Assembly: GCA_910586705.1 (NCBI GenBank)
Contig: CAJUJK010000006.1
Span: forward strand, 62,001-126,000
DNA from: an uncultured Lachnospiraceae bacterium
GTDB lineage: Bacteria; Bacillota; Clostridia; Lachnospirales; Lachnospiraceae
Length of the DNA stretch: 64,000 bases
Direction of reading: 5' to 3'
The notes beneath the pieces were generated by a model. The model did no database searches. It saw nothing but the letters and a program-made list of their open reading frames with translations, and had not been told where the DNA came from. A program made the position numbers and the translations under genes. Shown one piece after another: positions 9,749 to 17,977 of the stretch; positions within the stretch are counted from its first letter, which is position 1, and each line of letters opens with the position of its first letter.

Positions 9749-10897
9749 TTATTCCTTTACCGTGCGCCCGGACTTCATCACTTCGAGCAGCGAAAAATCG
9801 CCGTCCGCAATCAGGATATCCGCACGTCTGCCCGGACAGAGAACACCACACTCTTCAGAAAGTCCGACTGCCTGCGCCGGATTGTGCGTGGCAGCCCTGA
9901 CTGCCGCCTCCTTGGGAACGCCCATCCGGATCGCCGTTCTCATGCAGTCATACAGGTTGGTGGCGCTGCCCGCAATGGTGCCATCTTTCAATAACGCCCG
10001 GTTGCCTTTCACGGTCACCGGCTGTCCGCCCAGCGCGTACTCTCCGTCCTCCATGCCTGTCGCCATCATGCTGTCGCTGACTAAAACCATCCGCTCTGCC
10101 CCGAAAAGTTTGAACGTGCTCTTCACCACACACGGATGAATGTGGATACCGTCGCAGATCAGCTCCACTCTGGTCTCTTCGTTCTCCGCCGCCGCGCCGA
10201 TCACACCCGGTTTCCTGTGGGTGAATGGCGGCATCGCATTGTAGAGATGGGTCACATGATGCGCCCCCGCCTCCATTGCCTCCTTCGCGGTCTCATAGTC
10301 CGCGCAGGTGTGCGCGATGGAAAACCGGAAGGCATCCCGGCAGTCCCGGATACAGTCCATGGCGCCCTCGGTCTCCGGCGCGATCGCCACCATGCGGATC
10401 ATCCCCTTCGCCGCCTGCTGCAGCTTCTCAAGCATCTGTCTGTCCGGCGTTCTGATATAAGCCGGATTCTGCGCACCCTTTTTCTCCTCGGAGATAAAAG
10501 GCCCTTCCAGATAAATGCCCCGCAGGACATCCTTTAAGGGAATACCCTCCTCCAGAACTTCCGTCTCCGCTGCCTCTGCGCCTGCCGCACAGATGCCCAG
10601 AAGCTGCTCCTCGGAAAGCGTCATCGTTGCCGGGCAGATCGTGGTAGTGCCGTGAGTCATCTCATAGGATGCGATGGCGCGTACCGCCTCCGTCGTGCCG
10701 TCGCAGAAGTCGTAGCCCGCACAGCCGTGGAAATGAATATCAACCAGTCCCGGAAGGATGTAAGTCTGCGCCTCCTTCTCTGAAAGCACGCCAGCTTCGA
10801 CATGCTCTACCTTCTCAATCCGTTCCCCCTCTACCGTAATCTCTCCCGGCTCAAAACACATCCTGTCCGTATACACCATCCCTCTTAGTACACGCAT
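9749..10897 (-). CDS. nagA: N-acetylglucosamine-6-phosphate deacetylase
   Basis: 382 aa from the ATG at 10897, which has AAGGAG 8 nt upstream; an in-frame GTG at 10906 overlaps that site. Converts GlcNAc-6-P to glucosamine-6-P and acetate. Amidohydrolase features: metal-binding HFHGCAGYDF after an N-terminal beta-barrel, EGPF near residue 135, the second-shell histidine region AHTCA and HVTHLYNAM, and the catalytic Asp in LVSDSMMATG. It is the last gene of the amino-sugar locus, 122 bp after nagB with a hairpin between. Confidence 0.93.
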   Translation of the reverse strand: MRVLRGMVYTDRMCFEPGEITVEGERIEKVEHVEAGVLSEKEAQTYILPGLVDIHFHGCAGYDFCDGTTEAVRAIASYEMTHGTTTICPATMTLSEEQLLGICAAGAEAAETEVLEEGIPLKDVLRGIYLEGPFISEEKKGAQNPAYIRTPDRQMLEKLQQAAKGMIRMVAIAPETEGAMDCIRDCRDAFRFSIAHTCADYETAKEAMEAGAHHVTHLYNAMPPFTHRKPGVIGAAAENEETRVELICDGIHIHPCVVKSTFKLFGAERMVLVSDSMMATGMEDGEYALGGQPVTVKGNRALLKDGTIAGSATNLYDCMRTAIRMGVPKEAAVRAATHNPAQAVGLSEECGVLCPGRRADILIADGDFSLLEVMKSGRTVKE

Positions 10898-10933
10898 TCC
10901 ACCCACTCCTTTCCCAATTTTTCATGCTACAAA

Positions 10934-10964
10934 CAGAGGCAGTACCGCATGTATCCTGCCTCTG
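10934..10964 (-). terminator. Hairpin between nagB and nagA
   Basis: CAGAGGCAG (10934-10942) pairs with CTGCCTCTG (10956-10964), a perfect 9-bp stem with a 13-nt loop. On the minus strand only TTTGT follows, so it is at best a weak terminator or an RNA-processing or stability element that could lower nagA relative to nagB. Confidence 0.5.
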
Positions 10965-11019
10965 TCAGTTCCTGATCCTGCTTTTTCATAAGCAGATCAT
11001 AAAATACTACACTTAATCT

Positions 11020-11745
11020 TTAGAAGCCCGCAAGAGCCGCCTCATCCCCTACCAGAATCACATCCTTGTGAAGCTGTAACACAGATGCCTGCACTTCGGG
11101 GGTAATCGGACCCTGAAACGCCTTCTTCACGATCTCACGTTTGCCTTCCCCTGTGACGATCACAATGATCTTCTTCGCCTGCATAATGGATCCGATACCC
11201 ATAGTATACGCTTCCGTGGGCACTTCATCCATAGAACTGAAAAACCGCGCGTTGGCTTCTCTCGTGGTATCCGAGAGGGTCACACAGTGGGTCTCCTTCT
11301 CAAAAACGCTGCCCGGCTCGTTAAAGCCGATATGCCCGTTGTGTCCCAGACCCAGAACCTGCAGGTCAACCCCGCCGTGAACCCTAATGATCTCCTCATA
11401 GTCCCGGCACGCCTTCTCCTTGTCGGGTTCCAGACCGTCCGGCACATAGGTGTTTTTCTTGTCAATATTTATTTTGTCAAACAGATGCGTATTCATAAAA
11501 TACCGGTAGCTCTGGTCATTTTCCGGGGAAAGCCCTTTGTACTCATCCAGATTGATGCTGTGCACCTTGGAAAAATCCAGATCCCCCTGCTCATACCGTC
11601 TGATCAGTTCCTCGTAGGTGCCGATGGGCGTAGACCCCGTCGCCAGCCCAAGCACACAGTCGGGCTTCATAATCACCTGCGCCGAAATGATGTTCGCCGC
11701 TATGCGGCTCGCATGGTCGTAATCCTTTGCACAATAAACTCTCAT
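11020..11745 (-). CDS. nagB: Glucosamine-6-phosphate deaminase
   Basis: 241 aa, the normal family length. Converts glucosamine-6-P to fructose-6-P and ammonia. Seen: GLATGSTPIGTYEEL phosphate-binding loop, LDEYKGL with the catalytic Asp, LGLGHNGHIGFNEPG with the active-site His, and VTGEGK. Its start overlaps the stop of the response regulator gene by 4 nt (ATGA), so translation is probably coupled. With nagA it feeds N-acetylglucosamine released by the locus into glycolysis. Confidence 0.95.
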   Translation of the reverse strand: MRVYCAKDYDHASRIAANIISAQVIMKPDCVLGLATGSTPIGTYEELIRRYEQGDLDFSKVHSINLDEYKGLSPENDQSYRYFMNTHLFDKINIDKKNTYVPDGLEPDKEKACRDYEEIIRVHGGVDLQVLGLGHNGHIGFNEPGSVFEKETHCVTLSDTTREANARFFSSMDEVPTEAYTMGIGSIMQAKKIIVIVTGEGKREIVKKAFQGPITPEVQASVLQLHKDVILVGDEAALAGF

Positions 11746-12560
11746 TCTTTGTTACCTCCATTCTGTTCCGTTCCCCAGTGGGTGTTCCGATATTCCCCGG
11801 CGGACATTCCCTCCATCTTCTTAAATACACGGGAGAAATGCGCCAGATCCTGAAATCCCACCTGTTCCGCCACGTCGCAGATTCTCAGGGACGGATCCTT
11901 TAACAGTTCCTTCGATTGATCCATGCGGGCGCCGTTTAAGATATCGGAAAATGTCTTCCCGGTATGCTTATTTAATAGTTTCGACAAATGCCACTGGCTG
12001 ACGTACACCTGATCCGCCACATCGGACAGACGCAGCTTCTCCCTCGAATTTTCCCGGATGTACTCCAGCGCGTTTTTCACGATAAAGCTGTTTGCCTCAC
12101 CGTTTTCGTCCTCCGTCTCTGGAACCGTCCCGGTCCCGTCCGCCTGCTCATATACTTCCTCTGGCGAAGCCGCAGGCAGACCTGTCAGATCCAGACGCGC
12201 TGTCACAGCGGCTATTGCTTCTTCCAGTTCATTCATTTTAGAAGGTTTCAGCAGGAATCTTGCCACGCCCAGCTCGATCGCCTGTCTCGCGTACTCAAAT
12301 TCCCGATAACCCGTCAGGATGATAAGCTGCATTTCGGGAAATTCTGATTTCAGACCCGCGATCATCTTCAGTCCGTCCATCTTCGGCATACAGATATCCG
12401 TAATCACGATATCCGGCCTCTTTTCGCGGATCAGCTCCATCCCTTCCTTCCCGTCACCTGCAGTTCCTGTCACCTGACAATTCCACTTGTCCCACGCAAT
12501 TGTCTTCGACAATCCCTCCACGATCAACGGTTCATCATCGATAATTGCCACTTTGTACAT
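11742..12560 (-). CDS. YesN-type response regulator with AraC DNA-binding domain
   Basis: 272 aa from the ATG at 12560 (GGGGGA about 6 nt upstream; earlier in-frame ATGs overlap this site). Receiver domain, residues 1-120: acidic IIDDE, phospho-acceptor Asp in IVITDICMPKMDG, and Lys in FLLKPSK. C-terminal AraC helix-turn-helix pair: DVADQVYVSQWHLSKLLNKHTGKTF and VAEQVGFQDLAHFSRVFKK. It is the likely partner of the sensor kinase at 16156-17943; the transporter genes lie between them. Placed between permease and nagB in one transcription direction. Confidence 0.92.
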   Translation of the reverse strand: MYKVAIIDDEPLIVEGLSKTIAWDKWNCQVTGTAGDGKEGMELIREKRPDIVITDICMPKMDGLKMIAGLKSEFPEMQLIILTGYREFEYARQAIELGVARFLLKPSKMNELEEAIAAVTARLDLTGLPAASPEEVYEQADGTGTVPETEDENGEANSFIVKNALEYIRENSREKLRLSDVADQVYVSQWHLSKLLNKHTGKTFSDILNGARMDQSKELLKDPSLRICDVAEQVGFQDLAHFSRVFKKMEGMSAGEYRNTHWGTEQNGGNKE

Positions 12561-12666
12561 GACCATCCCCCACATGGTATCACTATTTTAATGATACCCA
12601 AATTTCTTACAAATGTCCATTCGTTCTTTTATCCTACTTCCATATATTATAATCTTCATCCACTGC

Positions 12667-12761
12667 GGAGAATGCTTCTTTTCAAGCATTCTCCCGAGTG
12701 AAACATAGCACTTCTTAGCGAAGCAGCCTATGCTGCTGAGCTTTAGAAGTCCTTTTCACTC
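12667..12761 (-). repeat. Paired hairpin element, copy 1 (after permease gene)
   Basis: Hairpin A: GGAGAATGCTT (12667-12677), 6-nt loop, AAGCATTCTCC (12684-12694), perfect 11 bp. Hairpin B: outer arms GAGTGAAA (12696-12703) and TTTCACTC (12754-12761) enclosing further nested pairing (ACTTCT with AGAAGT, AGCAG with CTGCT); it includes the permease stop codon. The same two-hairpin layout with a near-identical hairpin A is at 49095-49155, also just after a second permease gene. Confidence 0.75.
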
Positions 12762-13621
12762 TAGCCTTTGACAGCTCCCGCGGTCATACCCTTGATGATC
12801 TGCTTCTGCAGACAGCAGTACACGATGATGACGGGAACGATGATCAGCGCTACCACAGCCGCCATCAGACCGTAGTCGGTGCCCTCCTTGGCGCTGATGC
12901 TGTTGAGCATCATGGTGATGCTGTACATATCCGGCCTTCTCAGGAAGAAGGACTGGGTGAACAGATCGTTGTAGCTCCACAGGAAGGAGAAGATTGCCAC
13001 CGTCGCGAAAGAGGGCTTTGTCAGAGGCATAATCACCTTAAAGTAGATCTGGAACGCGTTGCAGCCCTCCATGTATGCCGCCTCCTCAAGCTCTATGGGC
13101 AGTCCCTTGATATAGCCGGTCAGAACCACCATCGCAAATGCCATGTTTCCGGCGATCTGCGGCAGGATTACCGACAGCATATTGAGGAACCAGCTTCCCG
13201 TGCTGGCGATGCCCCATTTGAACTCCATCTGGTACACGGAAATGACCGTTGCGAAAGCCGGGAACATCATCGCCCCTACCACAAGGGAATTGACCAGATT
13301 GGAGCCGCGAAACTTGTATCTGGCGAGGGCGTAAGCGCCCATACCCGCAAGCAGTACCACAAACAGCGCAACCATCGTGGAAATAAACAGGCTGCTCTTG
13401 TATGCCCCGAAAATATCCGTCGTATCAAAAGCTTTTCTAAAGTTCGCCGTCGTGAATAAATCTCCCATCGGAAGCGCGAAGGAGTTTTCCAGAATCTTGT
13501 TCTTCGCCTTAAATGAGTTCTGTATGACCCAGATGATGGGATAAACCGTTGTCAGCGCCCAAATAATCAAAATCACATACACCACGATCAGTCCGGGTGA
13601 CATCTTTTTTCTCTTTGTCAT
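12761..13621 (-). CDS. CUT1 sugar ABC transporter permease 2 (MalG type)
   Basis: 286 aa, six predicted membrane segments, beginning around residues 12-30. The cytoplasmic EAA loop is clear (IELEEAAYMEGCNAFQIYFKVIMPLTKP), which docks the ATPase. No ATPase gene is in the locus, which is normal in Clostridia where a shared MsmK-type ATPase serves many CUT1 importers. It follows permease 1 by 15 bp. Confidence 0.93.
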   Translation of the reverse strand: MTKRKKMSPGLIVVYVILIIWALTTVYPIIWVIQNSFKAKNKILENSFALPMGDLFTTANFRKAFDTTDIFGAYKSSLFISTMVALFVVLLAGMGAYALARYKFRGSNLVNSLVVGAMMFPAFATVISVYQMEFKWGIASTGSWFLNMLSVILPQIAGNMAFAMVVLTGYIKGLPIELEEAAYMEGCNAFQIYFKVIMPLTKPSFATVAIFSFLWSYNDLFTQSFFLRRPDMYSITMMLNSISAKEGTDYGLMAAVVALIIVPVIIVYCCLQKQIIKGMTAGAVKG

Positions 13622-13636
13622 AGTCTATCCCTCCTC

Positions 13637-14524
13637 CTAGTAATCTTTCTCTCTGAAAATGGCGTTGACCACCTTGGAGAGCACCACGCCCAGCACCACG
13701 ATCAGAACCGCCAGCGCCGCGCCGTAGTCCACGTTCTTCGTCTCCATCGTCTGATAGTACATGTACGTGCCGGTCAGGAAAGTCGTCTTAAGGGGCATCC
13801 CCTTGGGGAACATTACCCACGGCAGGTCGAACACCTTGAGCGCGCCGGTAACCGCCAGAACGCTGCAGGTACAGATCACATTGTGGAGCATCGGAACCGA
13901 TATGTAGCGCACCCGCTGCAATGCCGTCGCACCGTCGATGGTAGCCGCCTCATACAGCTCATCCGAAATATTGTTAAGCCCTGTGACCAGAATGACAAAA
14001 TAGAATCCTACATACTGCCACATAACAGGCGCCATCATCGTAAAGAGAGCGATACCCTCCGCCTTCCAGTCCGTCAGGTCCTGTTTCCCCAACGCTTCTA
14101 ACAACTGGTTGATCATGCCTTTGTCGTAAAGGAAAATCAGGTTGAACATCAGACCTAATGCCGTGGCGGAAATCACGATGGGGAAGAAAAAGAGCGTTCT
14201 GAAAATCTGTTTTCCCCTGCCGATATTGTCCACCATCAGCGCCAACACGATGGCGATTCCCACCTGCCCCACCAGCGTGACAACCATCATAATGATCGTA
14301 TTCTTTACGGAGGTCCACACGTTCGGATCGTGCAGCATCTCCTCATAGTTTGTATACCAGGGCGCGTTAAACTCTGTCGCCGTCGCGCCAAGCTGTTTCA
14401 GGTGCATGAAACTGTTAATGATTGTTTTAAAAAACGGATAATAGAGGAACAGCACCATGAACAGAAACGCCGGAAGAAGAAACGCCAGTGCCGGCTTTTT
14501 ATTGCGATATATATTAGCTCCCAT
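13637..14524 (-). CDS. CUT1 sugar ABC transporter permease 1 (MalF type)
   Basis: 295 aa from the ATG at 14524 (GGAGG 6 nt upstream). Six membrane segments, the first around residues 12-32 (PALAFLLPAFLFMVLFL). EAA loop: ISDELYEAATIDGATALQRVRYISVPML. Forms a heterodimer with the next gene. A stem-loop separates it from the binding-protein gene upstream. Confidence 0.93.
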   Translation of the reverse strand: MGANIYRNKKPALAFLLPAFLFMVLFLYYPFFKTIINSFMHLKQLGATATEFNAPWYTNYEEMLHDPNVWTSVKNTIIMMVVTLVGQVGIAIVLALMVDNIGRGKQIFRTLFFFPIVISATALGLMFNLIFLYDKGMINQLLEALGKQDLTDWKAEGIALFTMMAPVMWQYVGFYFVILVTGLNNISDELYEAATIDGATALQRVRYISVPMLHNVICTCSVLAVTGALKVFDLPWVMFPKGMPLKTTFLTGTYMYYQTMETKNVDYGAALAVLIVVLGVVLSKVVNAIFREKDY

Positions 14525-14561
14525 AAGCCACCTCCACACTTTTCCAAAAGTTTTTTAAGGA

Positions 14562-14587
14562 AAGGGCAGGGTAATCCCCTGCCCCTT
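14562..14587 (-). terminator. Stem-loop between sugar-binding-protein and permease genes
   Basis: GGGCAGGG (14564-14571) pairs with CCCTGCCC (14577-14584), loop about 5 nt, flanked by AA/TT pairs. On the minus strand a loose TTAAAAAACTTTT follows. Position and shape fit an attenuator or 3' protective stem that lets the binding protein be made in excess over the permeases. Confidence 0.6.
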
Positions 14588-14608
14588 CAAATACTCCCCT
14601 ATGTGTTT

Positions 14609-16042
14609 TTACTGATTGTGATATGCGTCTAAGCCTTCTGCTACCGCATCTTCTGCTGCCACTCTGCCTGTCACGATCTCGGGCATGCCGTCGAAAGTGG
14701 ATACGCGGCAGTCGCCTGCGAACAGATCCTGTACCGCACCCGTAAGAGACGTGGTGCCTGCCATCATGTTCATTGCCTTAATCTGCAGAGAGTTGAACTG
14801 TGAGGAGTCAACCTCCGGTGCATTTTTCAGTGCGGATGCGCCGTGCTGTGCAAACTTGGGAACCTGCTCGTCAGAAGTCAGGTACTCTACAAAGCTGACT
14901 GCCGCAGCTCTCTTAGCCGGATCATCCCATGCCTTTCTTGTGATAAAGTATCCAGAGGACAGACCGCCTATCAGATCGGTTGCCTTTCTGCTGCCCTTGC
15001 CGGGTACATAGGTTACGTCAAACTTATCTAACTTTGCGGAATCCAGAGTTGCCGGATCGTTAGGGTCGGACTGACATGCGCCTACAATACCGCCCACTTT
15101 CCAGGAACCGTCGATCAGGAATGCAGCCTTGCCTTCCGTGAACATTGCGAAGGTCTCGTCGTCTGTTGCGGAGAGCGTGTTCTCCGGGAAGTATCCCAGC
15201 TCATACAGCTCCTTGATATCGTTCATGCCCTGTACCCATGCCTGACCGTTCTCGTCGCCCGCATTCTCCGGGATTTCCAGATGGGTTGCAGGAGACTGGT
15301 TGTTGAAGATTGCGAACTCCCACCAGTAATGAGGGATGTTGCCAAGCGCTGCCGCGATCGGTGCGTAACCTGCCGCCTTGATCTTCTCGCAGTCTGCCTT
15401 GAACTGATCCATGGTGTAGTCAGCGCCGGGCATTGCCACGCCTGCTGCCTCAAGAATCTCGGTGTTTACGAACATTGCCTCCCAGTAACCGTTTGCGGGT
15501 ACCGCGTATTTCTTGTTGTCTACCAGAGAAGCTGTGATCAGATCCTCGTTCATGTTGGACGCGTAGTCCGGATACTCTGCGCGGATCTCGTCGATGGAAA
15601 CCACCTTGCCCGCCTCGATGAAGCTGTTTGAGTCTGCCCCATTGAAGAAGAACAGCACATCCGGCTCGGAACCTGTCTCAAAGTCTGTTGCCACTCTTGT
15701 CTTGAAGGTCTCGTCCGCGGTTGCGGAAGTGTCAACTACCGCGTTGCCTGTCTCTGCCTCCCATGCCTTTACCGCGTCCTTGTAGTTCTGTGCGTTGGAA
15801 TCCTCACCTGCGAAGGTGGTGGTTACAACCAGCTCTACCGATCCTGCTGACTCTGCTGCGGGCGCTTCCGCCGCCTCTCCTGCGTCTGCCGCCGGAGCCT
15901 CTGCTTCAGCTGCCGGAGTCTCTGCTGCCGCGTCCCCTCCTGTGCTTGCAGCGCTTCCTGCGTCACCGCTGTTTCCACATGCCGTCATGGATAATACCAT
16001 GGCGCCGGCCAGCATTGCTGCCATCATTCTTTTTTTCATCAT
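14609..16042 (-). CDS. Extracellular sugar-binding lipoprotein of CUT1 transporter
   Basis: 477 aa from the ATG at 16042 (GGGAGG 8 nt upstream; the frame is open to 16105). Signal peptide MMKKRMMAAMLAGAMVLS with lipobox MTAC, then a low-complexity Ala/Glu linker (residues 30-75), then a family-1 solute-binding fold starting VELVVTTTFAGED. Captures an oligosaccharide outside the cell and hands it to the two permeases. Neighbouring nagA, nagB and the GH94 phosphorylase suggest an amino-sugar disaccharide such as chitobiose or a GlcNAc-containing glycan fragment (inference). Confidence 0.92.
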   Translation of the reverse strand: MMKKRMMAAMLAGAMVLSMTACGNSGDAGSAASTGGDAAAETPAAEAEAPAADAGEAAEAPAAESAGSVELVVTTTFAGEDSNAQNYKDAVKAWEAETGNAVVDTSATADETFKTRVATDFETGSEPDVLFFFNGADSNSFIEAGKVVSIDEIRAEYPDYASNMNEDLITASLVDNKKYAVPANGYWEAMFVNTEILEAAGVAMPGADYTMDQFKADCEKIKAAGYAPIAAALGNIPHYWWEFAIFNNQSPATHLEIPENAGDENGQAWVQGMNDIKELYELGYFPENTLSATDDETFAMFTEGKAAFLIDGSWKVGGIVGACQSDPNDPATLDSAKLDKFDVTYVPGKGSRKATDLIGGLSSGYFITRKAWDDPAKRAAAVSFVEYLTSDEQVPKFAQHGASALKNAPEVDSSQFNSLQIKAMNMMAGTTSLTGAVQDLFAGDCRVSTFDGMPEIVTGRVAAEDAVAEGLDAYHNQ

Positions 16043-16155
16043 ACCCTTATCCTCCCTTTCGTTTACAGATCTTTTTGTCTGTTGTTTTGTTTCTGTACTT
16101 ATCATACTCCGTAAGGGAGAATCAGCAAATTGTTGGGTTTGTTCTTTTTTGCCTT

Positions 16156-17943
16156 TTATTGTTCGCTTGGCACCTCCGTTTTGAGCAAAATTGTGCTGAC
16201 CGTATGATCCTCCTCATTGCTTTCTATAAATAGTCCACAATCCGCCCCGTATATCATCTTGAGTCTCTGGTCAACATTACGAATCCCGAGGCTGACACGC
16301 TTCTCTTTTGCCAGCTCAATGTCCTGTGACAGGATTCTGTCGATCCGTTTCCTGTCCTCCTCTGTCAGATGTCCGTTATCCTCCACCTCGATGCAAAGAT
16401 ACCCGTCCTCTCGTTCAAACAGCCGGACTTCCAGCCTGCCCTGCTCGGTGATATCTATGCCGTGCTCCACCGCGTTCTCCACAATGGGCTGGATAATCAG
16501 CCTTGGCACCTGCACGTTCAGAAGCCGCTCGTCGATCTTTTCCTCGCATCGGAATTTCGCCCCGAAACGCTGGGATATGATATAGAGGTAAGCGTCCGCA
16601 TATGCCATCTCCTCCGCCACGGTATGAAACTGCGCTTCCCTCCTGTTCATGGTCTCCCCCAGCATGGTGGAGAGCGCCTCGATCATGCCGCTCACCTTAT
16701 AGTTGCCATTTAAGCGCGCCTCCCAGTTGATGATCTCCAGCGTGTTGTTCAGGAAATGCGGGTTGATCTGGGACTGCAGCGCCATGATCTTTGCATCCCT
16801 GAGCGCAACCTCCTCCAGATAAATTTTGTCAAACTGGTTCTTGAGCTGTCTGGACATATGATTGAAGGAATCCTTCACCTGATAGAACTCTTCATTGTCC
16901 TCCTCGTTCACAATCTCTATGCCCAGATTCCCCTCTCTGACCGCATCTGCCGCGACAATGATTTCCCCCAGCGGCACCGTCACCTTGTTATGGAAGAATC
17001 GCATCATCTGCACCACCAGTGGTATCATAAAAAGGAACAAAAGCAGGAAAAAGTACCGCATGACTTTCATCTCCGCATAGGTCACGCTGTTGTCCAGACT
17101 GACCAGAAGCACCATGGTTCCGCCGTAGGTTTTGATTCTGCGGTATGCGTGGGAATAGCCGCCGCCCTTGTACTCATACAGCGCGTCACGCTCCCCCAGC
17201 GCGTTCATCATGTAAACATAGTTGTGTTCCGGGTGATCCCCGTGCTCCTTCAAGCCCGGCACAAGCAGTTCCCCGTTCCAGTACAGCGAGGCGTCCGCAT
17301 AGCCCCAGATACCCGTGTAGCTCTTCATCAGGGAATCCTGATCCAGCTCCAGGGCAAGCACCGCGTAAGGGACGAACTTGGGGGTCACCAGATTTCTGAC
17401 CATGTAAATTTTCCCGTCGATCCCCACAAGGGTCGTGGCCGTATCAAGCGTCTCTGCCACCTCCAGTATTTTCTCCCTCGCCTTCGTCTGAAAGAAACGG
17501 ATATCCTGATATGAGCCGCCATTGCTCTCATTCAGGGCATAATAACAGCTCCCCGGCTCATTTAACACCACCAGCTCCGCCGTCCTGCAGTTATCGTCAT
17601 AGGCATACTGCTGCCTTAAAAACTCCTCCACACTTTTCTCAAATTCCGTGCGGTCCTGCTGCCCGTAATACTGCCTGTAGTATTTAGAGATCATCGCCAT
17701 ATAGGAGGCGTTCTTGGATGCCGTCTCGCAGTCTTTTAACTGGATCTGCATGATCTCCACTGTCTTTTCGACGGACGACTGGATCGTCTGCTCCACCTGA
17801 CTGAGCACATTTTTCGTCATCAGTACAATCACCACACAAATCATAAGAAGCAACGGCAAAAACCACCCAAACATGAGCCGCCTTACCATGCTCCATCTGA
17901 GTGATTTTTTCCGTCTGTGTTTTTCCACAGCCTTATTTGTCAT
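16156..17943 (-). CDS. YesM-type sensor histidine kinase
   Basis: 595 aa from the ATG at 17943; GGAGG is 14 nt upstream, a long spacer, and no closer start codon exists. Order: membrane segment near residues 20-42 (GWFLPLLLMICVVIVLM), extracytoplasmic sensor region of about 240 residues, second membrane segment (FFLLLFLFMIPLVVQMM), HAMP, His kinase box LQSQINPHFLNNTLEIIN, then an ATPase domain with NAVEHGI and VEDNG. It probably senses the imported sugar outside the cell and drives the regulator at 11742-12560. The binding-protein gene follows after 113 bp. Confidence 0.93.
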   Translation of the reverse strand: MTNKAVEKHRRKKSLRWSMVRRLMFGWFLPLLLMICVVIVLMTKNVLSQVEQTIQSSVEKTVEIMQIQLKDCETASKNASYMAMISKYYRQYYGQQDRTEFEKSVEEFLRQQYAYDDNCRTAELVVLNEPGSCYYALNESNGGSYQDIRFFQTKAREKILEVAETLDTATTLVGIDGKIYMVRNLVTPKFVPYAVLALELDQDSLMKSYTGIWGYADASLYWNGELLVPGLKEHGDHPEHNYVYMMNALGERDALYEYKGGGYSHAYRRIKTYGGTMVLLVSLDNSVTYAEMKVMRYFFLLLFLFMIPLVVQMMRFFHNKVTVPLGEIIVAADAVREGNLGIEIVNEEDNEEFYQVKDSFNHMSRQLKNQFDKIYLEEVALRDAKIMALQSQINPHFLNNTLEIINWEARLNGNYKVSGMIEALSTMLGETMNRREAQFHTVAEEMAYADAYLYIISQRFGAKFRCEEKIDERLLNVQVPRLIIQPIVENAVEHGIDITEQGRLEVRLFEREDGYLCIEVEDNGHLTEEDRKRIDRILSQDIELAKEKRVSLGIRNVDQRLKMIYGADCGLFIESNEEDHTVSTILLKTEVPSEQ

Positions 17944-17977
17944 ACTGTTTATGATAACCTCCGTTTTTCTTATCTTA

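Noticed and set aside
16156..17943. Kinase and regulator as unrelated orphans
   Set aside because: They are separated by the transporter genes but both are YesM/YesN types in the same direction, so they are best read as a pair.
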